From: Isoetes taiwanensis
Taxonomy: Eukaryota > Streptophyta > Lycopodiopsida > Isoetales > Isoetaceae
Reading direction: 5' to 3'
Assembly: GCA_021234155.1 (NCBI GenBank)
Contig: JAJEKV010000024.1
Span: 14,980,913 to 15,044,912, forward strand
Length of the DNA: 64,000 bases
The first letter of the stretch is position 1. The number at the start of each line of letters is the position of its first letter. Shown here one piece after another: positions 26,632 through 36,614 of the stretch. The notes below the pieces were generated by a model. The model had not been told where the DNA came from. It was given only the letters and a program-made list of their open reading frames with translations, and made no database searches. The position numbers and the translations under genes are program-made.

Positions 26632-28470
26632 CAAATGTTGTCTCATCAGAGGACTTCTTAGTCCCTTTACACCTTTGTTGCCCCTGAACCTAAATAGTAA
26701 AGTTTTTAACTCTGACCACATTACTATGCATAGAGCTAAGCTAATATCCCTTTAGTCACTAACTCGACTATTGAGTCTATATTTGATGGTAAAAATACAA
26801 ATTATGGGCTTTGCCACCATTGAATTTCAGTTGGCCAAATTCCGTAGACATGCGGGACTTGATAGATAACTTGGGAAAAGGTGAACATAATTTTTCTTGC
26901 AGAATAGCTATGGGTGATTTACCAATATAGGATGATCATTCTACATAGCCCTTGAACTGAGCCAACTCATGCAACATGACCTTGAGACATGTCATAAAGT
27001 TAAAAAGGCAGATCTAGACTTTTTGTTTAAGACAGTTGTGGAATTAAACTTACTAAAATGGACTTATATAGTTGCTTGGGAGGTTCTATATATGGATAAA
27101 GCTGATAATATTCCTTCATTTGCAAAAAATTAAGACAGGAAAAAGCTAGGGAGAGATTGAACGCATCGACTTCTCTAAAATCTCATCCATGGAGTTGGAT
27201 CTGGATTTTTGGTAATTAATAGAAATGAATGAGTTGGAAAATATATTCCCATATCTCCACAACACGGAGCACAAGTTCCCATATATAATGGGCATATTTA
27301 AAGCACACAAGTGCAATTTTAGATGGCTCATAAATCGGTGGTTGCCTCGTCTCGGACATCGGCACATCTAACCACGATCTTTTTTGAACTTGAGCCTATA
27401 CTTAAAAAAAAAAAGCGTCGTGTGAAGTTCAAAATTGGTACTCAATGGTTTCCTAGCAAATACTTGATTGTTGTATGCATGTTATGGCCATTTACAATTG
27501 GGTTTTCTAATTACATAGATGTGGATACAAGAAGAAAAATTTGTCTATAATTTTGAAAGGCATATGTAATTATCCAAAAGGAAAAATGTTAAAACATTAT
27601 TAATGTCAATATAAGAAAATGGTCTTGCCCTAAAAAACCGTAGTTTTTGATGAAATCGGCTCTATTGTAAGTCGATCCACTTCTTGCATCTGTGATGGAT
27701 ATTATGGAGTGGATTCTTTGGCGTCGCTCTTCCCTTCCGACTTACGCAGAATTCGAGGTTATTTTCTATATCTATCCTTTGCTAGCTTGTATTTCTGAGG
27801 GCTATGGGAATGCGTGGAATGGCCCTTATAAAATAAATTGGTGCAATCTTGGATCTATACAAAGCCATCCCCTCGAATGATCAGACTCATATTTGCTCTG
27901 TTTTATTTGCCGTTTCTTTGGCAGAACGCTTTCACAATAGAGTGATTTTTACGTGAGAAGTGACCGTAAAGTTAAGATGCTCAAGCATGGCTTCCACGTT
28001 GGAGGTTTGGATGAATCGAGTCTCCAAATCAGGTCTGTTATACCAGCCTTGTGCTACACCATATCATGAGTAATTCATTCAGGTTTTCGCATTTAACATT
28101 TAAATCTATAAGAAAGCTTCTTGAAATCTTCCGAAATGCGTGCATGCTCTAATCATAATTTTTTATGATATTGCTTACGTCCACACCACCGCCAAAATAT
28201 AGCTTTTTGCATGTCCGATTCATAATAGATGCTTTATGTTTGCTTATGAAATAACAAGTTATCATGTTCTTGTTGTTGTTGTAGGCATTATGCCCTTCTT
28301 AATATAAAAGACGTGATAGTTGGCTCAAGCCAATGTTCATACTACTAAAAGCCCATTTAATATCTCTTTGGAACAATTTAGAAGTAACAAGTTGCCTTCA
28401 CGAATTCAAATAAATTTCTCTTGTAAAATTTATCTAGTTAAATTTGGCTTTGTTGGGTTTAGCTTTGCAA
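26632..28470. repeat. 2.77-kb tandem repeat, copy 3 (partial, altered)
   Basis: Follows copy 2 directly and matches it to about 28386. It then jumps, with deletions, to phrases from further along the unit (AGTTGCCTTCA, TTTGGCTTTGTTGGGTTTAG) and ends near 28470. It has many more small indels than copies 1 and 2, clustered near 27340-27420, 27680-27740 and 27900-28200. Confidence 0.85.
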
Positions 28471-28509
28471 AAGCAATGAAAATCCATGTCAAAGCAAATG
28501 ATGCACAAG

Positions 28510-28990
28510 CAGACTAAAATTTCAGAGGATAATAACAATTCTATCTTGTGTCACTTTTTGAAGAGCAAAGGACATCGCTTTGAAGGACATCATCAGAAGG
28601 AATATTTAAACCCTTAAAAATACATAATCTTCTAAGCTTCCAGATAGACCACAACAGCCATCCTGATGCTAAATGAAAGGCTTGGCTTTGCAACATATTC
28701 TCAGTATCCAGATAAATAGCCAAAGGCACTTGCTAACTTGCCAATGTCACATGAAAAAAGAGAAAGCAGCCAAGACCAAACAGGTTGGAGGTGATCACAC
28801 AAAAAGAAATAATGCTCAATAGTCTCATCCGTTTGCTTGCACAATGGGCATAATGCTGACACTCGAGGATCGATTCTGTGGACAAACACATTAACACGAG
28901 GTCATCCATAAAGAACCTACGACCAAAGCACAACCACTTTAGGATGAAGTCATCTAACCCAAGTCCAAAGTCCACATATGTTTCCAACTA
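28510..28990 (-). pseudogene. LINE 3' fragment (zinc-binding RT domain)
   Basis: On the minus strand, the C-terminal zinc-binding domain of a plant LINE ORF2. Three overlapping frames give FVHRIDPRVSALCPLCKQTD, ETIEHYFFLCDHLQPVW and WLLWSIWKLRRLCIFKGL. It is the same domain as at 16220-16760 and 45640-46250. Frames change at least twice. No poly(A) or target duplication was recognised. It ends about 400 bases before the LTV1 start codon. Confidence 0.75.
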
Positions 28991-29365
28991 GGATGCAAGA
29001 GCTGAAGGGGGCATTTAGTAGATGACGAGAGGATGTCACCATTGATGAGGAGCTTATACAGAACAAGTGAGAAATCCACATGCACCTGTCAATACAGGAG
29101 AAACAAGTGGCAGAGTACTAGCAACCTTTTGCCAAATAGGTTTGTCCCATCAAGACAATGGCGTTGACCTGTTTGATTGCGTTAGAATCTAGCCCAGGCC
29201 ATTCCCTTTCCCTTCTAAATGCAATTGCAATCACCACAACCATCATAGTTGCCTTATCCTATGTTTAAAAACCCACACACTTTGTGTCCAAATTCATTTC
29301 TTTTTTCGTTTACTGGGCAATCACCAATTGGGTTACAAGACTACCGTTTCTAAGGGTGTCGCCAT

Positions 29366-29373
29366 AAACCCTA
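29366..29373 (+). promoter_or_regulatory. Telo-box in the LTV1 leader
   Basis: AAACCCTA lies 33 bases before the LTV1 start codon. Telo-box motifs near the transcript start are a known hallmark of plant ribosomal-protein and ribosome-biogenesis genes, and LTV1 belongs to that set. The match and position are seen; its function here is inferred. Confidence 0.6.
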
Positions 29374-29405
29374 GCCCGGGATCCCGCTACTTGCTTGTGT
29401 TGGAC

Positions 29406-32183
29406 ATGGGGAAGAAGAAATTCATCGACAAGAAGAAGGCGGTCACCTTGTGCCTCCTCTATCGGGAATCGGGTGACGGGGAGCTTGTAACAAATGATCG
29501 TGTCCTTGTGCCGATCGACAATAATGCTGTGCAAATTCCCGGGTTTCATGATGAAGAAGAGGAGTATGATGCCCTCAAGGAGTTTGATGTGGATTCTATG
29601 TTTGCAGATGCCGAAGAAGATGATAAAGAACACAGTTTCCGTGAATGCAAAGGGAAACGTATTCAAATGGGTGGGGATTTACAGAAAGGACAATTGCCTG
29701 ATAACGTTAGAAAGGAATTGCTGGAGATGGGCTTCCCTGATGATGGGTATAACTATATGAAACATCTGCGAAGCTTTGGAGCCGGTGCGATTACGCCGCA
29801 GTTTGTGCCTAAGCAAGCTCCAGTCCTTCCCACTGACATTAAGGTTTGTTTTTCTCTTTGAACGAGGACGTAGATTAGTGTGAGGCGGCTGGTTCTGTAT
29901 TTTCTGCAAGGAGCTATACTCTATTAATTTGCATGGGCTTGATGGTATTTCAAGAATTCTTTTGGCTAGTAATGCTTGATAATTAAAGTAAAGCTTCTTT
30001 CACTACTTTCTTTGCAGGCATATGATGCGTCCAAATTGAAACTCGCAAATGCAAATGAGTCTGATAGTTTACAAGTCAGCACATCCACTCAACGGATTCG
30101 GCGGCCGTCAATTGCAAATGATGGCTTTGATCCAGAGGTTGCTGCAGCCCTGGATGATGAAGACTCAATATTTGATTCAGCTGATGAACTGGAGGATGAT
30201 TTTTTACTAAATGCAAATAAATTTAGTGACGATTCCACTACAGAAACACAAGATCCAGCAGATAAGGCGGATGATATTGAAGGCTTCTCAAGTGTGTCCA
30301 AAGTTGAAGACACTGAATGGGACGGGGATAATTGTTCAGAAGAAGCGCCAACATGTGAAATCACAAGATCCCTTCGGCTCTTGGACGAGCAATTTGAAAT
30401 GGTATGTCCAATATTAGTCAGTAAAGAACTCTATCATGATAGTTCTATCGTTTCATTATGTCCGTAAAGAATTTGAAGCTGCTCCTCCCTAGAACATTGC
30501 AGGATAATGAAGTCCCATGTCGACCTGTTGTCATTTCTAACTTATTTAACTGCTTGCAGCATATCACTTAGTATCTGTAGGGAGGCCTTCATCTCTTGAA
30601 GTAATTGCATGTACTAGCTGAAAATACAGGAAACGATATGCACATTTTGGAACTACAAAATTTCTCTTTTCTATCATTCGTTTGATTGGTAGCTCCTGCC
30701 CTAAGGTGCATTTAGGACATGGTTTCCAGGCGTGGCTGGTCTCATTTCTGGATTTTCGTGAAACAAATAAAGCTAACATACTTGATCAATTTTTACTTTG
30801 ACTGCAATCAACGGTACTGACGGCCAGGTTCCTGTAATCCTAAAGGTATTTGGTTTCTCAGTCAATTATTCCATCCTGAATCAGCAGTAACCTTTTGTAG
30901 GTTCCCAGGACATATATCTATTTATATCAGATTCCTAATAGCCATGCCTCATCGATAGCGAGCCAACGTTCGTTCAGATCCCACATGATTTATATGTCCC
31001 ATATTAGTGTAGTACAAGAGAATACAAGAATAATGTAATACGTTTTGGAGTTGTGAACAAACATTAAGTATGTGGCATGTTTGCTGCCAAAGCATAAGCA
31101 GACATAATCATTCATGTGGTGCCATAGCTACATAACACATTGTAGTCCAAGATTTTATTAATACGCCTTGATTTAGTATGTGACATAGATAAAAGGTTCC
31201 AAAGTATTAATGACATCATGTAACCATTAGTCTTAATATTGCAGTTGTGAATTTATATTTACGCTTTTGGTCCCAATTTACAGCTTGCGTTACGAGAATA
31301 TGAAAGAGATAACTTTGAAGATCTTGAAGATAATGATTTACTTGCACAAGGCTGCATGGATGTTTCTAAGTTTGATGCGGTGTTGTCAGAGTTTTTAAAT
31401 GATACTTCATTTTTCGCAGAGAAGTATGAGACTGTCACAAAGTCTTCCTTAAATTTGGATGAAGGAAAAAAGCAAGATACCAGAAAGAGCTGTTTGGGGA
31501 GCAAAGATGAGGGGATCATACAAGTGGACCATAAGGGTGTATCAAGGGAGGATCAGAAGGATATATCAGAAACAGATGAAACAGAAGAAGAGACAGAGGA
31601 TGTGTGGGTTGAAGATAGTGATCATGAAGAGCAGTGGGATTGTGAGACGATTGTCTCAACATACTCAAACTTGGAAAATCATCCCTGCAAGATAGTTACC
31701 CCAGGCAATCCAGGGAAGACGCGGTTAGAATTGGATACTATAAAAATCAAGGCTTCAACAAATCAGATAATTAAGCTTGCTGGGAAGCAGAAGTTGCCAG
31801 TGGATTTTCTTCCAAGTAAAGGAATTGAAAAAAAACCAAGTCAAGTTAAGTCAGAAGTAGGAGTGCATGGGCATCCCAACAAGAAGGCTGGACCTCGAGG
31901 CGGAGAGACTGCTGAGGAAAGAAAATGCCGCAAGGTCTAGTAGTTCATCTTACCTTCTTTACTTGTTTGTTTAGCATGCCTTCCTTTCTTTTTAGGATTG
32001 TAACGAATTTGTGGCTGTTAATTTATGATCTAGTCTGGTGATATTTGACAGGCAGCTTTGAAGGAAGAGAGAAGATTGGCAAGGATTACAAAAAAGGAAT
32101 TTAAGGGCCAATACAAGAATGAAGCAAGGAAAGCACAAATTGGAGCTGCAACGACTGGACCGCCAGCAATCCACCTCGCTTAG
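29406..32183 (+). CDS. LTV1: LTV1 homologue, 40S ribosome biogenesis factor
   Basis: LTV1 is a late pre-40S factor. It holds uS3 and eS10 in an immature position and supports export and final maturation of the small subunit. Exons are 29406-29843, 30018-30401, 31284-31934 and 32052-32183. All introns are GT..AG and phase 0, giving about 534 residues, within the usual plant range. The N-terminus is MGKKKFIDKKKAVT, followed by an acidic EEEEYDALKEFDVDSMF and the conserved LPDNVRKELLEMGFPDDGYN and YMKHLRSFGAG. Exon 2 has the GFDPEVAAALDDEDS block, and exon 3 the EDVWVEDSD acidic stretch. Exon 4 is the basic C-terminus (ERRLARITKKEFKGQYK) that ends at TAG. The upstream in-frame extension to 29328 starts with TTG, so ATG 29406 is the start. 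No disabling change is seen. Confidence 0.93.
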
Positions 32184-32850
32184 ATTATGTTAGCATTTAC
32201 AAGTAGTTCTTGTCTGATTACTACAGGAGATGTCCTTCGTTCCCTTTTTTGTGATTTAAATGGCAGAGAGCGATGAAGTGTGAAGATTTTCCGATTGACA
32301 GCTTTACACTAGTTGATTCTTGTACGGGTAGTTCAATCAGGACAGATTAATCCCCACTAGGGCATTCCATTCAGGGCCTGAGATCAAGTGTAAATGTATT
32401 GTATGGTCCTATTGACCTAAATCAGAGTACTTAGCTGTTAGACCATTTACTGCACTGACTTTCTTCTTTAAGCGTTGCAACGAAACAAAGACTTGTGATC
32501 TTAGACTTAAGAGCTAGTCTAAACACACATAAGACTTAGTAAACCGCGACCTCCAGTGGGACTCCACTTGTAGCCATGAGCACGGATAGAGAAGGGTATT
32601 TCGTGAATGTTATGCAAGGAAGACAAGACTTAGTGTTGGCCAAAAAATCAAAGTCCTGCATCGCTGGAAAAAAAAGAATCAAAGGACACTTGGATTGTAC
32701 ACCAATAGACACATCATTTAAGTTCTCGTAAGCATTGCCTTGGCCTTTATGAGGAACGTAACAACAAATGGGTGAATGCACAAAAGAAAATAGCCTATTG
32801 AACCACGCATGACAAATAAAAGCTTGTTAGATTTGTGAATCACAAAAAAA
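32184..32850. other. 3' flank of LTV1, no gene seen
   Basis: Probably the LTV1 3' UTR and spacer. No strong AATAAA signal is visible. Confidence 0.5.
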
Positions 32851-32854
32851 ATAA

Positions 32855-33007
32855 GGGGTAGATAACGCCCTGGCCCGAGGGCGTTACCATAAAAAAAAAA
32901 TTGAGGCATGGCCAAAAAAGGGCGCGGCGCAAAGACGCCCGAGCCATTTTGGCCATGCCGAAATTTTTTTTTATGGTGAACGCCCGAGGGCGGCATGCTA
33001 TCTCCCT
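32855..33007. repeat. Foldback (long inverted repeat), MITE-like
   Basis: Two arms of about 70 bases. GGGCGTTACCATAAAAAAAA and TTGAGGCATGGCCAAAA on the left are matched in reverse complement by GGCCATGCCGAAATTTTTTT and TTATGGTGAACGCCCG on the right. The outer ends (GGGTAGATAACGCC and the complement of GGGAGATAGCATGCC) also pair. The transcript could form a long hairpin. Confidence 0.8.
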
Positions 33008-33034
33008 TAACGCCTCGGGTCCGAGGTTTTGCAA

Positions 33035-33235
33035 GAGAAGCGGGCGCCATCGCCGTAATGGAGAAGCATCGCCGAATGGGGGCCATCGCCGTAAGCGTGA
33101 AGCATGGAAGGGAAGCATGGAAGCATGGAAGGTGAAGCATGGAGGGTTTGCAATGTATGTGGGTCGCACCATCGCCGGAATGGAGGACCGCCAAGAACTA
33201 ATCGGCGGAATGGAGGAGCCCCGCCACAACTAATC
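33035..33235. repeat. GC-rich GAAGCATGGA / CATCGCCG imperfect repeats
   Basis: Short reiterations of GAAGCATGGA and GGCCATCGCCGTAA, much richer in GC than the surroundings and next to the foldback. Several overlapping frames are open only because of the repeats. Confidence 0.6.
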
Positions 33236-33511
33236 TGCGTGGAAGCTTCCAATCAAAGATTCTTATGGGTCATCGATCCGCCCTAATCTTCTAAACCGAG
33301 GATTTTCTCGTTTTTTCGCCTCCCGCAAATCATGTTCTCGCAGCAATGCTTTTACGTCGGGACAAAAACAAGAAATCGTATTCTCATATTATTCTAGGAT
33401 TTTATAAGATTTGCATGCTAACACTCTAGGATGTTACAGGAAGTTGCGAGAAACAGAGCATAAAATTTCAGCCACTCAGATGTTATTAGCTGATAACAGC
33501 ATTTTGATCAA

Positions 33512-33690
33512 CGGCTGAGATTAAATCTCAGCCTGTAAAACCGAGGACCAGAGCGTTAAGGTGCTGTGCACGGAGGGTTGCCCTCCGTGACCCGAGAGTG
33601 AAATGGCTTAAATCACACTTCAAAGTCATGTTTTTGAGCATATATTGACATATACTTGGAATATGCCACAAACCCACATGGATGAGGGTA
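33512..33690. repeat. Composite of small dispersed repeats
   Basis: A short palindrome (GGCTGAGATTAAATCTCAGC) is followed by the hairpin GCACGGAGGGTTGCCCTCCG, also seen near 7660. Part of the family found at 19976 and 54542 comes next (ATATACTTGGAATATGCC, then CCCACATGGATGAGGG). Confidence 0.6.
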
Positions 33691-33768
33691 AATATAATAT
33701 AGCTGGCATAGGATCTGTAAGACCACAAGGAAAGCTATACCTCAAAGCCAATCAACTCTCAGACTCCA

Positions 33769-33799
33769 GGATGGATGGATGGATGGATGGATGGATGGA
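33769..33799. repeat. (GGAT)n microsatellite
   Basis: About seven GGAT units. Confidence 0.95.
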
Positions 33800-34800
33800 G
33801 CTAAAAAAAGGTAGCAGTTAAAAGAGCAGCCAAGGCAGTTGAAACTTTTGGCATAAGATGAAGTTTAAACTTTTTGTGGCATGCGATGTAGTTCTTGTTT
33901 TCCTGGCAGTGGAAATGGCATTAACTATATCTAAAATTTGCCTTTGAAGTACTTGAAGCAATAATCAAATGCTTCAAGTACTTGGTAGTAGATTGTTCAT
34001 CTGTGTCAATCATACTATTGTCCAGAAATATTTGGCATCCTAGGAATTGGTGCCCTAGTGGTGTATCGCTCATCTCTCAATAACCAAAATCTTTTCCTAG
34101 CTGTTGTCATCATTGTTGTTATGGATAAGGTATGTCTGGTTGCTTTTGTGTATCTATGGAAGCCCGTGGTACTCTCTGTGCTGGGTGTTGCTAATATTTC
34201 ACAATTGCTAATTGAGCCCATGATATTGTAATAAATATTATACTTATTTTTCTATGATGTCGAAATGTCACACAAATCCTCTATACATCATCACATGTAC
34301 ATATATGCTATCGCATCTACATAGATGCTATGTAGACAAAATGAATTAATCATCATCCACAAGACTAAGGGATATTGCAATCACCACAATGAGCAAGGAC
34401 TTTGCGAATAAAACAATAAGTCTCAATTCAATATGAGCCAGATCTGATTAACCTGTTTTGCATTTTTACAAATGTTGATGGCAAACGTCTAATTTATTGC
34501 AAACACTAGAAAAATAAGTGGTTTCTTAATTCATGATGTCTGTATTTTTGGCATTATTACACCTGTACTTTTTGGCATTGTTGTATCTGCTAAACAAAAT
34601 GGCATCTTTGTTGTCTAATTACTCCAATAATCTATTGCATCCATATACTCTATAGTGTACATCAGACTCCTACACTTCAGACTCCTACACTTGAAATAGA
34701 AAATACTTAGAAAATAAGCATGAGAAAGGAGAGTTTCAAGGTGCAGAGTATCAGGTTTGGTCCCTATTTTTTAAGTGCTCTATTAATTTGCACAGCCCAA
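33800..34800. other. No gene seen
   Basis: Downstream (on the minus strand) of the isolated ABCG exon. The next ABCG exons would be expected here but were not found. A small inverted repeat (CAAGTACTTGAAGCA / TGCTTCAAGTACTTGG) lies near 33945-33985. Confidence 0.45.
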
Positions 34801-34814
34801 ACGTCCTAAAGGTA

Positions 34815-35072
34815 GGTTATGATTCCCATCAGAAAATTGGGCACAACACTAGCCACTGCTATCATTAGGCTTTCCACGACTGTTACGCTAAAAAATAAGG
34901 TGAGCAAGAAGAATAGAAAGTGGTCTAAGCCTGGGTGCAAATCCACCATGTAATAGTAGGTCAACCCTGAGACCAAACATATTAGAATCAAGAATGCCAG
35001 TGATGATAATGTATTGCCAATCACAAAGGCAACCACTCCATAATGTCCACTCAGCCTGTCTCGAGCAAATAC
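34815..35072 (-). pseudogene. ABCG half-transporter exon (C-terminal side of split gene)
   Basis: One exon of an ABCG/WBC membrane transporter. It opens after TTTTGCAG with VFARDRLSGHYGVVAFVIGN. Two membrane helices follow (LAFLILICLVSGLTYYYMV and FFLLTLFFSVTVVESL) and then VVPNFLMGIIT. This part of plant ABCG11/15-like proteins follows the [11 protein letters not shown] segment. That preceding exon is not upstream here but at 55767-55853 on the other strand. It ends in AAG at phase 0, exactly what this exon needs. The donor after GIIT is lost (the frame runs into a stop), and later exons are absent. Confidence 0.88.
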
Positions 35073-35099
35073 CTGCAAAATGTCCATGCTCTTTCAGCA

Positions 35100-35840
35100 C
35101 GTATTCATCATCATTGGTCCAAATTTAAACTTAAAAAGTATTAAAGCAACAAATATTTTGATTGCCAGGATTGGATGCAGGAGGTTGGATGCAGGAGGTT
35201 AATAGCAATAGATAGCTATCAGGATAATGTACATAGAAAAGGAGTTCTTCGATATCATAGAAAAGGACTTTTTCGATATTAGGATAATGTCCATAAAGTG
35301 ATGGTTCCTAATGGCTGCATCTTGATAGTCTAGGACGACGGCTGTGATTTAAGACATTGGAATAGATGACTGGGGAAAATCTAAGGTTGCCATATGTCAA
35401 AGTTTAGAAAAAAAAACCTCCTCGCCGCCACATGTCATCCATGTTTTCCATCCTCAAAACAATGTCGATGGGGCCATTTCCTTTATCCAACCATGAAAGT
35501 TTTATGGTGTAGAAACATGACCCCCGGTTTGGGATCTATTAGTCTAAAAGTTCTTAGCAATGCCCATATGCTTTTTCAACTTGTTGGGCGACTGGTAATC
35601 CATTATTAATATACTGGACTGACATAAATTGTAGCTGGCATAATGTCCCTTGACATATGCCATATGTCGTTATTAAAGTACTGACTCTCTCATGTGGAAA
35701 CTTTGCAACAAACAAAAAACGTGATAGGACTGAAGCGTACACGGTTGACATTGACAAAATCAGCTCTATTGATTTAAGTAAACGGTATTACAGTAAATGA
35801 CCTGCTTCCCAGAAGAAAACATATGTTTATTGGGCACCAG
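35100..35840. other. No gene seen
   Basis: Under the inversion model this is intron sequence upstream of the ABCG exon at 34815-35072. A small duplicated phrase, GGATAATGTACATAGAAAAGG / GGATAATGTCCATAAAG, lies near 35220-35300. Confidence 0.4.
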
Positions 35841-35844
35841 GGAA

Positions 35845-36435
35845 TAAATTACTAATCGCATATTTCTTATTAGCTAGAATGACTTTAGCTAAACTTGCTC
35901 GATATTAATCCCAAAACTCTCTGTGGTTTAGCTAAACTCTACATATTTTTCCTCTCATACTTTCTAGCATTTAGCTAAACTAACCCAAATATCAACCCAA
36001 AAATTTCTACGGTGTGGCCAACAAAAAATATTAAGCCAAATTACTATACATTTATTTTCAATTGTTTCCACTTATTTTAGTCATTTTCTTTGTGAAACAT
36101 TCTAAAATTGTGCTGATTATCAAAGTTTAGGCCTCAAATTAAATCATAATGCTAGAAACTAAACTATTAATCATATATTTCTTATAAACTAGAATGATGT
36201 TAGCTAAACTATGCCGAAATTCATTCTAAAAGTTTCTATAGTTTAGCTAAACAATATAAAATTTCACTTTGTTACTTTCTAGTGTTTGGCTAACGAGCTC
36301 CAGAGTTGGTGCAGTTCCGAAAAAAGTTAAGCTAAAATTATTATTTTTTCCCCAATTTTTTCCATTTACTTTAGCCGATGTTTTTTGAAAATGTGCTAAA
36401 AAATCGCCAAATAGCTAAGTTTAGCCCTTAAATTA
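35845..36435. repeat. Diverged tandem dimer of about 300 bp (TTAGCTAAAC family)
   Basis: Two diverged copies (about 35845-36144 and 36145-36435) share ACTAATCGCATATTTCTTAT-like starts, AGCTAGAATGA, several TTTAGCTAAAC words, CATTTA(C/T)TTTAG and an ending near CTAAGTTTAG. The second copy ends about 170 bases before the copia breakpoint. Confidence 0.7.
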
Positions 36436-36504
36436 TTCCATGTTGGGCACTCCTTTTCTATGTCAAAAAAATATTTGGAAGAAGCATCCTTGCAAATTTT
36501 CTTA

Positions 36505-36571
36505 TCATTGTCTTGTGGCACAAATCATAGAATTTCTGGTTCCACTGAGAAATCCAAAGGGGTCTCTCACA
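36505..36571 (-). pseudogene. Possible last exon of the JAZ gene
   Basis: On the minus strand, a pyrimidine-rich acceptor (CCTTCCTTGCCGGCCAG) is followed by one base plus VRDPFGFLSGTRNSMICATR and a TGA. The one-base start suits the phase-2 end of the JAZ Jas exon at 56417-56474. DPFGF sits where the Jas PY would be. It lies 35 bases from the proposed inversion breakpoint, so it would be reunited with that exon by re-inversion. The spacing to PF is shorter than the Jas consensus, so this is weak. Confidence 0.3.
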
Positions 36572-36614
36572 CTGGCCGGCAAGGAAGGCGGCAATGGGAT
36601 TTTAGGCTTGTCTT

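Noticed and set aside
29328-29405. N-terminal extension of LTV1
   Set aside because: Opens with TTG and lacks the conserved MGKKKFI start. ATG 29406 fits the family.
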